64,000 nt of DNA from Costus lasius. Lineage: Eukaryota > Streptophyta > Magnoliopsida > Zingiberales > Costaceae. Position numbers and translations under genes: made by a program. Position 1 is the stretch's first letter; every line of letters starts with the position of its first letter. The stretch covers positions 66,262,018 to 66,326,017 of the forward strand of contig CM050453.2 of assembly GCA_027563935.2 (NCBI GenBank). The letters run 5' to 3'. Shown here piece after piece: positions 1-11,726 of the stretch. Under the pieces are notes generated by a model. The model was not told the DNA's origin. It worked only from the letters and a program-made list of their open reading frames with translations, and made no database searches.

Positions 1-447
1 TTTGGATTTTAAAATTTTAAACCCATTAACCCATTAATTCAAATAGGGTTTAATTCATTTAGCTAATAAATTTGAATTTCAAATCCAATTAGCGCCAACC
101 CAATATCTCATAATTAACCAATTAATTTAATTAACTTAACCAATAACCATTCACTTAAACGAAATCCATTAAGGATTTTAATTAACATCCAATAAGGATT
201 TAATTAACCAATAAGCCCAATTAATTAACCAATAAGTTCTAATTAATTACTTACAATAATTTAACAAGCAATAAACCAGTTAATTAACAACAAAATCTCT
301 AGTTAATTAACTATAATTTATTAACTAAAAATCTCTAATTAATTTATCATAAATTAACTATCAATACTCAGGAATAATAACTCAGTCAATAATTTTATTT
401 AAATCAAAAATAATGCTTACCAGGACTTAAGATCCTTGGATCTTACA
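1..447 (-). repeat. 3' LTR of the Tekay-type element (outer part missing)
   Basis: This is a direct repeat of 7801-8247, identical base for base on reading. On the minus strand it starts TGTAAGATCC at 447, next to the purine tract. The rest of the LTR (about 2.86 kb, judged from the complete copy) lies before position 1. It is rich in TTAATTAAC-like runs. Confidence 0.95.
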
Positions 448-476
448 TCCCTCCCTCCTTATAAAGCTTTAGTCCT
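448..476 (-). other. Polypurine tract and short 3' untranslated stretch
   Basis: On the minus strand a run AAGGAGGGAGGGA directly precedes the 3' LTR start TGTAAGATCC. This is the expected place and composition for the plus-strand primer of reverse transcription. The gag-pol stop codon lies only about 28 bp upstream. Confidence 0.85.
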
Positions 477-3400
477 CTAAAGCTCAGCATCCATATCATC
501 AAAGAGGTAAGCATAGAATTTCCTCATATCAGCTTCAGTCTCCCAAGTCGCCTCCTCAACAGCCTGATTTCCCCAGATAACCTTTACCAAAGGTATAGTC
601 TTGTTCCTCAGAACTTTATCCTTTCTATCCACAATCCGGAGAGGTCTTTCCTCAAAAGTTAAATCACTCTGAATCTGAAGAGGTTCCAACTCCAACACAT
701 GAGATGGATCAGGATGATATTTCCTCAAAACAGAAACATGGAATACATTATGCACATGATCCATAGCAGGAGGTAAAGCCAATCGGTAAGCCACTGGACC
801 AACTCTCTCAATAATATCAAAAGGGCCTACAAACCTAGGGCTCAACTTGCCCTTTTTGCCAAACCTCATAACACCCTTAGTAGGTGACACCTTCAAGAAC
901 ACATGATCCCCTACCATAAACTCCAAGGAACGACGACGGTCATCAGCATAACTCTTCTGTCTGTCCCGAGCAATTTTCAGTTTATCCCGGATCTCTCTGA
1001 CCTTATCAGTAGTCTCCTGAACTGCATCAGATCTCAAAATCATCCTGTCACCAGTTTCCTCCCAACACAAGGGAGTCCTACACCTTCTCCCATACAAAGC
1101 CTCATAAGGAGCCATTTGAATACTGGAGTGGAAACTATTATTATAAGTGAACTCTATCAAAGATAGATCCCGATTCCACTCAGAACTCCAATCAACCACA
1201 TAGGCTCTCAACAAATCTTCTAGAGTCTGTATAGTACGCTCTGTCTGGCCATCAGACTGAGGATGGTATGCTGTACTAAAACTCAACTTAGTACCCAAAC
1301 CCTCCTGTAAACTCCTCCAAAATCTGGACAGAAATCGAGAATCCCTATCAGACACAATATCAACTGGCACTCCATGTAGTCTGACTATCTCATCAATGTA
1401 CAATCTGGCCAGTCTCTCTAAAGAATAAGTCATTTTAATCGGAAGAAAATGGGCTGATTTGGTGAGTCTATCAACAATCACCCAAATAGCATCATGACCC
1501 AATCTGGTTCTGGGCAAACCACACACAAAATCCATACTGATGCATTCCCACTTCCACTCAGGAATAGGAAGAGACTGCAACAAACCCCCAGGCTTCTGGT
1601 GTTCGGCCTTTATAGTCTGACAGGTCAAACACCTAGAGACAAAATCAAGCACTTCTTTCTTCATACCCGGCCACCAAAAACTTTTCTTGAGGTCCTGATA
1701 CATCTTAGTCACGCCAGGATGTAGAGAATATTTGGAGTTATGGCTGTCCTCCAATATTTCTTTCCTCAAGCTCGGTTCCTCAGGGACACATACCCTTCCA
1801 CGAAACCGAAGAATACCATCATCAGACAGGCTAAAATCCTGAACTGCGCCATCAACCAGACTATCCCTGATCTGAACTAATCTCGGATCCACAGACTGCT
1901 GATCTCTGATCTTCTGCAACAAAGCAGACGGTACTCTGAGAAAAGCCACATAACCAGACTGAACTTTAGGAGAAACACTGATCCTGAGATCGCTGAACTC
2001 CTGCAGTAACCGCCACTCACTAACCCATAAAGCAGCTACTGAAGTAACTGGATGTCTGCTCAGAGCATCCGCCACTACATTGGCCTTTCCAGCCTGATAC
2101 TGAATAGAGAAGTCATAATCTTTGATCAACTCCATCCATCTTCTCTGTCTCATATTCAACTCCTTCTGAGGGAAGATATACTTGAGACTCTGGTGATCAG
2201 TGAACAGATCGAACTCCTGACCCAACAAATAGTGACGCCATATCTTCAAAGCAAAGACTACGGCCGCCAACTCTAAATCATGAGTAGGGTAGTTCAATTC
2301 ATACTCCTTTAGTTGTCTCGAAGCATAGGCTACCACAGAACCCTTCTGCATCAAGACACAACCCAACCCTTTGCCAGAAGCATCTGTATAAACAGTAAAC
2401 CTTTCCCCATCACTAGGAATAATGAGGATCGGTATACTAGTCAATCTCCTTTTCAGCTCTTGAAAGCTCTCTTCACACTTATCATCCCAAATAAACTTGG
2501 CCTCCTTTCTGGTTAATTTAGTTAAAGGACCCGCCAACTTGGAGAATCCCTCAACAAATCACCGGTAGTAACCTGCCAAACCCAGAAAACTCCTGATCTC
2601 AGTAGCACTAGTCGGTCTTCCCCAATTGAGAATGGCTTGCACTTTAACTGGATCCACAGACACCCCCTGACCAGAAATCACATGTCCCAAGAAACTGATT
2701 TTCTCTAGCCAGAACTCACACTTATTAGCCTTGGCATATAATCGGTTCTTCCTCAAGATCTCGAGTACTCTGCGCAAATCACTGACATGATCTGAGGTAG
2801 TCTGAGAGTACACCAATATATCGTCTATAAAGACCACCACACAAGAGTCAAGCAACTCATGGAATACCCTGTTCATCAAATCCATGAAGACAGCAGGTGC
2901 ATTCGTCAGTCCAAAAGGCATAACTAAAAATTCGAAATGCCCATACCTGGTCCTGAAAGCAGTCTTAAATATATCCTCATCCTTGACCCTAAGCTGATAA
3001 TACCCTGATCTCAGATCAATCTTAGAGAACACTGTCGCTCCCTGTAATTGATCAAATAGATCATCAATTCTGGGAAGAGGATACTTATTCTTGACAGTCA
3101 CTTGGTTAAGCTGCCTGTAGTCTATACACATCCTCAGGGTTCCATCTTTCTTCTTCACAAATAACACTGGCGCTCCCCAAGGTGAAGCACTAGGCCGAAT
3201 ATACCCTTTCTCTAACAATTCCTCCAGTTGTTTCTTAAGCTCGGCCAACTCTGAAGTAGCCATACGATAAGGAGCTCTGGAGATGGGTGCCGTACCTGGC
3301 GCCAACTCAATGCCAAATTCCACTTCTCTAATCGGTGGCAAGCCTGAAAATTCTTCAGAGAACACATCAGGAAATTCTTTCACCACCGCCATCTGAGTCA

Positions 3401-4859
3401 AATCAGAAGTAGGATCATCCTGCACCTTAACATGCGCAAGATAACCCTTGCATCCACTAGCCAGTAATTTCCTGGCCTGCAGGAAAGATATTACATGCGG
3501 TCCTTGATCTGACACTAGACCTCTCACAAACAGTCGATTCCCATCTAACAAATTCAAAGTGATTACTTTCTCAAAGCAATCCACAGAGGCATGATGGGAA
3601 GACAACCAATCCATTCCTAAGATGATATCATAATCTTGCATGTCTAAGAGGATTAGATCTACCAGAAACTCATAACCCTCTACATGTACTACACAGTCAG
3701 CACAAACAGTATCTGTAGATAACGATTTTCCTAAGGGAGTACTCACAGACACAGCATAATTCATTACCTTAGGTAACACAGGTAAACATGCAGCAAACTT
3801 AACAGATACAAAAGATAAATTTGCACCAGGGTCAAATAATATGCGGGCTAACTGATCAAATACGAATAAAGTACCTTCCACGACGGATCGGGAAGCTCGT
3901 GTATCCTTCTCAGCCACAGCATACACTCTAGTCTGGACTGTAGGCTTATCTGCGCCTCTAGGTTGTACCTCAGGTTCTTTGCAGTCCTTAGCCATGTGTC
4001 CTGGTTTCTTACACCTGAAGCATATACCATTCTTTCTATGACAGTCTTTCACTAAATGTCCCCTGAGCCCACAATGACTACAAGTGATACCGTTTCTTGC
4101 ATCCCTGGCATCCCTGAACTGTTGCGGTGCATCACTGGACTGCTGCGGTGCCTTGTAGGAGTAAGGCTTATACCTGCTCTTCTTATAATCTTTATGCCTA
4201 GGGTACTTCTTGCCCTTGCCGCCACTGCCATGCTGAGGAACCGCCGCCTCAGCTGCAGGAACTACTGTCACGGCAACATGAGAACTCCTCTCAGATATAT
4301 ACCTCTCAATAGTGCGCGCTCGCCCAACAGTTTCAACATAGGTCTCTAAGTGTTGTGCACCAACCTGCTCTCTAATGTCCCATCTGAGACCTCTGAGAAA
4401 CTTAGCAGCTCTCCTCTTTTCAGTGTTTATCAGATGAGGAGCATACTTTCCCAATTTCGTGAACTGTAATTCATACTGGTCCACTGTCATATCACCCTGC
4501 TCCAGGTGAATAAATTCCACCTCTCGGTCCTCAACCAAGCTATCTGGGAAGTACTTCTTGTTGAATCGAGACAAGAAGTAAGGCCAATCTACAGTCTCAT
4601 GTCTTTCTTCGGCAAGTCTCACTACGCCCTTCCACCACTCATCTGCGTCAGCACACATCATATAGGTGGCCAGACATAACTTATCCTCATCTGAGCAGCG
4701 CATGACTTGGAAAATCTTTTCCAAGCACAACTGCCAGTTCTCTGCATTACTGGATTCTGAGCCCCCATAAAATGAGCTAGGACCCAGTTTCTGGAATTCA
4801 CTCACAAGCGAGGCATAGCGCTTGTGACACACACATACCACAGTCAGGAAAACAAACAT
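477..4859 (-). pseudogene. Gag-pol polyprotein of the Tekay-type element, one in-frame TGA
   Basis: A single frame of 1460 codons is broken only by TGA at 2559-2561, codon 767, between RT and RNase H, where the family motif YYRRF predicts Arg. CGA to TGA is the simplest cause. Upstream are gag, two CCHC knuckles (residues 260-273 and 280-293), a protease with DPGA at 343-346 instead of D-S/T-G-A, and an RT with FIDD at 677-680. Downstream are RNase H (YTDAS), an integrase with an HHCC finger and a D-D-E core ([17 protein letters not shown]), a GPY/F-like module and a chromodomain-like tail (EATWE). The polyprotein would form virus-like particles, copy the RNA and integrate the DNA. The ATG at 4859 is 68 nt after the primer site, a short leader. 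As it stands it makes only a gag-PR-RT fragment unless TGA is read through. Confidence 0.93.
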
Positions 4860-4926
4860 AAACCTATCCGGTGTCTAGCAATACACAAACATGTTTTCCC
4901 CCAAACTAAGTTTTAGCTAGCCAACT

Positions 4927-4938
4927 CCTCTGATACCA
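4927..4938 (-). other. Primer binding site, initiator Met-tRNA type
   Basis: The minus strand reads TGGTATCAGAGG, the common plant retrotransposon complement to the 3' end of initiator methionine tRNA. It lies 3 nt inside the 5' LTR end at 4942. Confidence 0.92.
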
Positions 4939-4941
4939 TTC

Positions 4942-7900
4942 TGTAACATCCCACATTCTTAACCCCAAACAAATGGCACATTTGTTAAAAGAAACAGGAT
5001 GTTTCGTATAAGATCGATCATATGCTAGGTAAAACCAAGTTCAAGAAAAAAACACGATCTGAAAATTTCCAAAAACCCATACATAAATATCCACAAAACC
5101 CAATTATCATAAATCACATAAGGGTACCTGCCACCACGCAATCCTTGCACTAGACATATGCAAGGCAACAGTTATATCAAATCCGATTCAAATTCATAAA
5201 ATCCATAAAGGTACCTGCCACCAGGCAATACTTGCACTAGACATATGCAAGTTACAGGGTATATCAAAACCGATTTCACAGAATATACAACAAGCCGAAA
5301 TTCAAAACAAAATCACAAAATCAATTTTATAAACTCATACCAAACACCGAAACCAGGCTGAAGCCCGCGGTGACACAAAAATCAAACTCATTTAATTGCC
5401 ACAATCAGGCAACACAAATTCACATAGTTCACATGGTTCACATCACATGGTTCACATAGTTCATAAAATTCCTATTCGGCCACAGCCGGCCTCAAATTAA
5501 TTAAGCATAAACATAGGGCCACAACCGGCATTATAAGCATAAATCACAACATCAATATCATGCTAACTGCGCCCCTGCTCTATACCTGAAAATAATGAGG
5601 GGTGAGCTACACAGCCCAGTGAGTGGATAGTCTAAATCGACCATCCATAACATACACTCAAAAATATAGGCAGATTATTTTAAAAATCTTTAGCAAGAAC
5701 ATTATGTCAACATATAACAAAATCAAGAAATAGAAATCATATAGACAGTCAGATGTACACACTAGCATATAACAAACTCAGGGTACTAGAGTTATACTCT
5801 AAACCAACTAAACACATATATTCTAAACCAACTAAACACATATAACTTAGGTTCACAAACTCAGGTTCTAGAGTTATACTCTAAACCACTAAACACACCA
5901 ACACATAATCAACCTAGTTGTCCAGCATATTCAGTAGTGACCAATATGGTCTAACCCGGCTTGGCCAAAGCACTGGGAGCCGCATGCAACACATAAACAT
6001 GGATAGTGAGTAGAATCAAGAGGTGGCCCCCGCCAGGTCACGACGTGGCACTTTGGTCCCTCACCCCATAACACATCAGAGTGACGACATCAAGAGGTGG
6101 CCCCTGTCTGATCAAGACATGGCACTTTGCGTCTTATATCACCCCATCACATAAAGAGTAATGACATCAAGAGGTGGCCCCTGTCTGATCAAGACATGGC
6201 ACTTTGGGTCTTATATTACCCCATCACAAAAAGAGTAGTGACATCAAGAGGTGGCCCCTGTCTGACCAAGACATGGCACTTTGGGTCAAAACCCGTTCTC
6301 CCAAAAGGTTCCTACTGGACAACAGACACATCTTAATTCATATTTCACATAGGTGAACATATTTCACAAAGGTGGACTCCTAAGTGTCAACTAGACTCTA
6401 GGATAGTCATCACAAAAATCATATCGGGCAGGCTGAACATCAACCCCCATCACAATAATCATAATAGGCAGGCTGAACATCAACCTCCTCACATATCACA
6501 ATACAGGGCTGAAATTCAAACCCTTAACATAACACATAAGGACTATCCCCTTGAGTTCATAGTTACACCTAGCCTTAGTCCTAACCATCACATAATCACA
6601 TAATTTTCCAAATTCACATAACCCATAATTTTCCAAATTCACAAAACCCATCACATAACACTTATTGTTCAAAATCACATAGTCACACATATTGTTCAAA
6701 ATCATATAACATAACACATAATATTTTCACCGAATATTGTGTAGTCCTTAAATTTCAGGCTGGTCAGTTCAGTGTAATTTTGCTAAATTATCACCCAATG
6801 TTTTCAAACATAATTACATGATCTTAATTAAATAAACATGAGTTTTACAACATAACATTATTGGCAATTTATCAAGCATCCATAAAATTCGACATATAAC
6901 ATTTATCATGCGCCCCAAAATCAATATAAAATTAAAGCATAATTGCTTTACAAATCACACATGTAACCCACGGTTTCAAACATAATATCAATTTAAAAAT
7001 ACACCTTAGTTAACAAGAATTTCATACTTAAGATCAATGATTTAATACTTCCTAAACTCCACACAATAATTACCCTAAATTCGGTTTTCATGGAGATATG
7101 CCTTAAATTCGGTTTTCATGGAAAATACCCTAAACTAACTTTTCATGGAGAAATATCAAGATTTAATTCACATGGAAACATGTTAACCACAATATCAAAT
7201 TTCGGTTTAACTACAATTAACAAGGTTTCGGCTACAAAAATCATTGGTTTAATATTGCCAAAATTCTCTATAAAATATCTAATTAACAAGAAATTCATGC
7301 TCAATGTTCGATGATTTAATGCTACCAAAATACCTTAAATTTCATACAAATTTTCGGTTAAACAATCATCAAATTAATTCGGTTTTTACAATAGTTTTCG
7401 AGATTGTTTCGTTTCTCATAGTCAACACCAACATTCGGTTTTCATAGCAATTTTCCCAAGAATTCGATTTTAAACATGGTAATTTTCCCAAGAATCCAAT
7501 TGCATCATATAATACAATCACAACCAATCTAATAGATCAAACAAGACCTTCCACTCACCTTGAACCGAGAATACTATGGTGAAAAATCCTCCACAAAATC
7601 GCCTAAAGCCTTTAAGTCGCCTAAGGAATCTCCAAGAATTCACCAAGGAAGTTCCACCTCAAAGAATTTCGTCAAAAGGAAGAAGAAAATCGCCTCCAAG
7701 CTTCCAAGAATCGCCTTCTTCTTTCAAGCCGTCGCCTAGGGTTCTTCCAAGCTAGAATTTCGCCAAAAACTCTTACCCTAAGCGCAATTCCCACTTAAAC
7801 TTTGGATTTTAAAATTTTAAACCCATTAACCCATTAATTCAAATAGGGTTTAATTCATTTAGCTAATAAATTTGAATTTCAAATCCAATTAGCGCCAACC

Positions 7901-8247
7901 CAATATCTCATAATTAACCAATTAATTTAATTAACTTAACCAATAACCATTCACTTAAACGAAATCCATTAAGGATTTTAATTAACATCCAATAAGGATT
8001 TAATTAACCAATAAGCCCAATTAATTAACCAATAAGTTCTAATTAATTACTTACAATAATTTAACAAGCAATAAACCAGTTAATTAACAACAAAATCTCT
8101 AGTTAATTAACTATAATTTATTAACTAAAAATCTCTAATTAATTTATCATAAATTAACTATCAATACTCAGGAATAATAACTCAGTCAATAATTTTATTT
8201 AAATCAAAAATAATGCTTACCAGGACTTAAGATCCTTGGATCTTACA
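4942..8247 (-). repeat. Complete 5' LTR of the Tekay-type element (3306 bp)
   Basis: The plus strand reads TGTAACATCCC at 4942 and ends GGATCTTACA at 8247, so the LTR has TG...CA ends. The inner end abuts the primer site and the outer end repeats the start of the 3' LTR. It is mostly AT-rich, with internal short repeats: the stretch around 5125-5160 recurs at 5212-5250, and a 50-bp segment near 5771-5880 is partly doubled. The antisense open frames in it are short and unlike known proteins. A related solo LTR lies at 34285-37131. Confidence 0.94.
6016..6295. repeat. Tandem repeat in the Tekay-type LTR, about 74-77 bp, four units
   Basis: Units start with TCAAGAGGTGGCCCC at 6016, 6090, 6167 and 6244. 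Each contains a second conserved block with GGCACTTTG. The first unit is the most divergent (CCGCCAGGTCACGACG in place of CTGTCTGATCAAGACA). The solo LTR carries the same repeat with three units. Confidence 0.88.
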
Positions 8248-8727
8248 TAACTCTACACAGCTCAAGACATACCCAATGACAACCGTTATGACCTCTCTTT
8301 TATGGTGAGGCATTAGGTTATATCAAAGTATATCCCTTACTACATAAAGACACAATCTCCCTCAAGTCAAAGGACATCTACAATCTCTATCACTATGAGA
8401 TTCTTCTTGAGAAACCAAGAAGTATTCTCACGGCGGGTCGATCTAATATATCTTGCTTGATAAACCCATATGCCTGTGTTAAACAACCCGTGCTAACTAG
8501 CACATATATGAGTCTCACCCGAACCATAGCTATCTCCTATCCACCATGGTACTTGACTCGGGACATAGCAAATTGAAATAGAAATATCTCGGAGGGATGT
8601 CATCTTGTCAACATACATATGTGCAGATGTATAATAAAATAAGACAACGACAATGCCAGGATATCTATAAATATCAATGTATGTAGTATAAAAGTTAAGA
8701 CCGAAACATATGTCTCTAGGCATAACA
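8248..8727 (-). repeat. Fragment of a copia-like LTR interrupting the Athila-like RT
   Basis: Reading the minus strand from 8727, TGTTATGCCTAGAGAC begins a stretch that does not belong to the RT it interrupts: the RT homology (PKKGG) stops just right of it. The start TG and general layout resemble plant copia LTRs. The other end was cut by the Tekay-type element at 8247/8248, so the far end and a target duplication cannot be seen; the expected duplication beside 8727 is CTAGC. The family is not recognised and the call rests mainly on position and the TG start. Confidence 0.45.
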
Positions 8728-8732
8728 CTAGC

Positions 8733-8978
8733 AATTCCTCCCTTCTTCGGCATCACATGCACTGGGCTCACCCATTGGCTGTCAAAGATGGGGTAGATAA
8801 CTCCAGCATCTAAGAGTTTAAGAATCTCCTTCTTCACTACCTCCTTCATATTTGGATTGAGCCTTCTCTAGTATTCAATTGACGGCCGACCCCCCTCTTC
8901 TAAAAATATCCTATGTATACAAACAGCAGGGTTAATTCCTTTAATATCATCAAGGGTGTAGCCAATCACTTTCTTATG
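8733..8978 (-). pseudogene. Protease-RT linker and first part of RT, Athila/Tat type
   Basis: From 8849 down, the translation gives a conserved RT entry: VVKKEILKLLDAGVIYPI, then a serine/tryptophan block and PKKGG. Homology stops at about 8733, where the copia-like LTR starts. The preceding linker (8850-8978) keeps the usual 'R-R-L-N-P-N-M-K-E' context but carries a stop near 8976-8978 that separates it from the protease frame. No polymerase motif is present, so it has no activity. Confidence 0.8.
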
Positions 8979-9878
8979 TTACCGAAGTTCATCTAAAAGC
9001 CTAGTAGTCTGGGATGCATCAAGGTTAGCATTAATAATCATAGGAAAAGTAGAGTTCTCTATAAGAAATTCATACCTAAGGTTACTTGGGAGAGATTTAA
9101 ATTCATTCCTCTTTCCTTCATCAGATTTACCTTCTATCATACTCAAGTGTGCTTCTTTCAATCTTTTGGGGTTCAGTGGTGATGTAGAATTTAACAGCGT
9201 AGAATAATAACTTACCTCCTCCTCTTCATCACTACAATCACCTGTGGTAAGACACACTTTGAGCGGATCCCTCTCTCTCCTAGAATTAATGGTTATCAGT
9301 AAAGTATCATCCAGGACTTCAACACTACAGCAGGATCCTACAAAAGAAGGTTTCTTTAAGTTTTTGATTAGATCAAAATCTACAGATTCCTCACCTATCT
9401 TAAATGTAAGCTTCCCATTCTTAACATCGATCATGGCACTAGCTATTGCCAAAAAGGGAAAACCTAAAATTATGGGAAGTCTAGAATCTTCCTCCGTCTC
9501 GAGGATAATAAAATCAGTAGGAATAAAAAACTTACATACCTTGATAGACACATCCTCAATAATACCTATCGGATGTCGTACAGAGTGGTTGGCTAGCTGT
9601 AGAGAAACAGAAGTGAGCTTAAGATCTCCAATGTCCAACTTCTTACAAACAGAGTTTGACATCAAGCTGGCACTAGCCCCTAAATCATACAAAGCATGGT
9701 CAATAGACATATCACTAATCAAACAAGGAATAGAAAAACTCCCTGAATCTTTAAGCTTTGGTGGCAATTTATTCTGAGTTATTGCACTGCACTCCTCAGT
9801 GAGTGCGATCGTTTCATACTCTTCCAACTTCCTCTTATTGGACAATATTTCTTTTAAAAATTTGGTGTATGAAGGCAT
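8979..9878 (-). pseudogene. Aspartic protease region of the Athila/Tat-type element
   Basis: The 299-residue open stretch starts with MPSYTKFLKEIL and contains the protease signature DLGASASLM followed by a flap-like and hydrophobic segment (LPIILGFPFLA), the normal form in this branch. It should process gag-pol into mature proteins. It is separated from gag by an in-frame TAG at 9879-9881, where relatives have Gln, and from RT by a stop near 8978. It is therefore a fragment of a dead polyprotein. Confidence 0.85.
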
Positions 9879-11568
9879 CTACGACAATGCATCAGTGAAA
9901 GGAATATTAATATAAAGTTTTTTGAGTACCTGCAAAAATTTTCCAAATTGCTTGTCGAGTTTAGCTTTTGCCATTCTTTGAGGAAAGGGTACTGGTGGTT
10001 TGTAGGGAGGTGGTGGTACATAAACTGGCTCTAGCTCCCATTCTTGCAAATATGATTCGCCTTCGTTTCCCTGTTCCTTAGTGGGTTCATCATCTTGCAC
10101 CTCTTGGTCTAGTTTTGAATTAGGTGCCCGTGGCTCTTCCAACTGTTTCCCACTATGTGTTATAATGGCATTGCAGTGCTCGTGTGGGTTTACCTCTGGT
10201 TTCCCCAGTAGTCTACCTATCAGCCTACTTGAAGAACTAGCCTGCTGAGCTATTTGAGTTTCTAACATCTTTTGATGGGTCACCATAGATTCCATCTTGG
10301 AAGTTAGATTCTTGATAGACTCACCGATATATCTGAATTCTTGCCTAGAATCTTCATTTTGTTTGGTCTGAGTGGCAATAAATTGCTCAAGTAGAATCTC
10401 CATGTTCGACTTCTGGGGGGCTTCAGGTTGAGGCTGATTGTACTATCTCTGCTAGTAGCCAGGGGGCTATCGATTGTTACCTTGAGGTGTTTGATTTTGA
10501 TTGCTCTTCGAAGAGATATTGGGATGGTTCCTCCACCCAGGGTTGTAAGTCCTCGAGTATGGGTCATTATGAGATCTGCCATTATAATTCCCAATAGCAT
10601 TAGCTTGTTTAGAGTTGTACTCACCCTGTGTAGAAACTCCCAATTGACATTCTTGTGTGTAATGACTTGCCTTAGTACATATCTTGCACAAAACAACATT
10701 AACAGTGGCAGGATTTAAATTTAAAGAATCAATTTTATGAGTTAGGGAATAAACCATGGCGGCCAGTGAAGTGATAGCATCTAAATCATAGTTACATAGT
10801 GCCCTGGAAGACGACACTCTCTCACTTGTCCATTGACAGTGTTTCAAAGCCATTTCTTCAAACAAATTCATTGCGTCCTCCACACGTTTATTCATTATTG
10901 CGCCACCAGCGGCAACGTCAACTGTCATATGAGTATTGTAATTCAATGCATTATAGAATGTATGAATAATTACCCACTTGTCGAGGCCGTGGTGTGGGCA
11001 CATCCTTTGAAGTTCTTTAAATCGATTCCATGCCTCGAATAACAATTCTCTTTCTTTCTGGACAAAGCTTGTAATCTGGTTCCTAAGCTGTGTAGTCTTA
11101 CTTGGTGGAAAGTATTTTGCTAGGAAAGTAGTGGAAAGCTCCTCCCAAGTTGTTATAGAACCTGACTGATGAGAGTGAAGCCATGCATTAGCCCTATCCC
11201 TGGGAGAAAAATGAAAAAGTCTGTCACAAAGCATCATTATAAACACCATTCATTTTCAATGTATCACAGTATTCAAGAAATATAGAAAGATGCATATTAG
11301 GATCCTTAGACGGCAAGCCTCCAAATTGGTTCTGTTGAACCATAGAAAGTAGGGATGGCTTGTTTTCAAAATTGTTCACCTCATTGTTCAGGCAAACAAT
11401 ACTAGAGCGAACCCCTTGCATGTTTGGGGTTGCATAATCCCTTAAAGATCTTTGATCGCCCATCTTAGGTCTTTGTGAAGTTTCCTTTGCTAGTTGCTTT
11501 TTGCGAATTGTTCTTTCATTCTCCGGATCTTCCTCAAATAGCTTCCTAGAACACCTGGGCATAAACAA
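9879..11568 (-). pseudogene. Gag of the Athila/Tat-type element, frameshifted
   Basis: Three overlapping pieces make up gag: an N-terminal part (11568-11224), a central retrotransposon-gag domain (11249-10467, with FLAKYFPPSKT and a Cys-rich CKICTKASHYTQEC remnant of the zinc knuckle), and a C-terminal part (10403-9879) ending in the PF..ALS motif before the protease. A frameshift lies near 11225-11249 and further damage near 10404-10470. Gag would build the particle shell and bind genomic RNA; this copy cannot. Confidence 0.85.
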
Positions 11569-11702
11569 TCAATAGTTAAAACTAAGATGGAAGTCAGGCA
11601 ATGTATTGAAAAACAAAACAAACAGAATTAAATAAACAAAGAAAAGAAAAACAAAAGTTTAGTCTATCAATCCTTAGATGAAGTCAATATCGGTGAAATT
11701 AG

Positions 11703-11720
11703 TGCCCGGCAACGGCGCCA
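11703..11720 (-). other. Primer binding site of the Athila/Tat-type element
   Basis: The minus strand reads TGGCGCCGTTGCCGGGCA, the typical site of Athila/Tat elements, complementary to the 3' end of an Asp-type tRNA. It lies 6 nt from the LTR start at 11727. The 130 bp between it and gag show nothing else. Confidence 0.88.
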
Positions 11721-11726
11721 AAAACT

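Larger units (their letters stand above)
1..8247 (-). mobile_element. Ty3/gypsy chromovirus (Tekay/Del type), 3' LTR truncated by window start
   Basis: On the minus strand the order is 5' LTR (4942-8247), iMet primer site, gag-protease-RT-RNase H-integrase-chromodomain frame, polypurine tract and the start of the 3' LTR (447-1). Two zinc knuckles, a GPY/F-like integrase tail followed by a chromodomain-like end, and LTRs over 3 kb fit the Tekay/Del clade of chromoviruses. The visible 447 bp of the 3' LTR match 7801-8247 without a difference, so the insertion is recent. The predicted target duplication is TAACT at 8248-8252; its partner lies left of the window. The element cuts a copia-like LTR fragment at 8248. 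Family assignment is firm at superfamily level and good at clade level. Confidence 0.93.

Noticed and set aside
2559..2561. Programmed TGA readthrough in the Tekay-type element
   Set aside because: This branch uses one uninterrupted frame, the position is inside pol between RT and RNase H, and CGA to TGA explains it.
6016..6295. CRISPR-like array
   Set aside because: Units are contiguous and similar along their full length, in a plant LTR; no repeat-spacer pattern.
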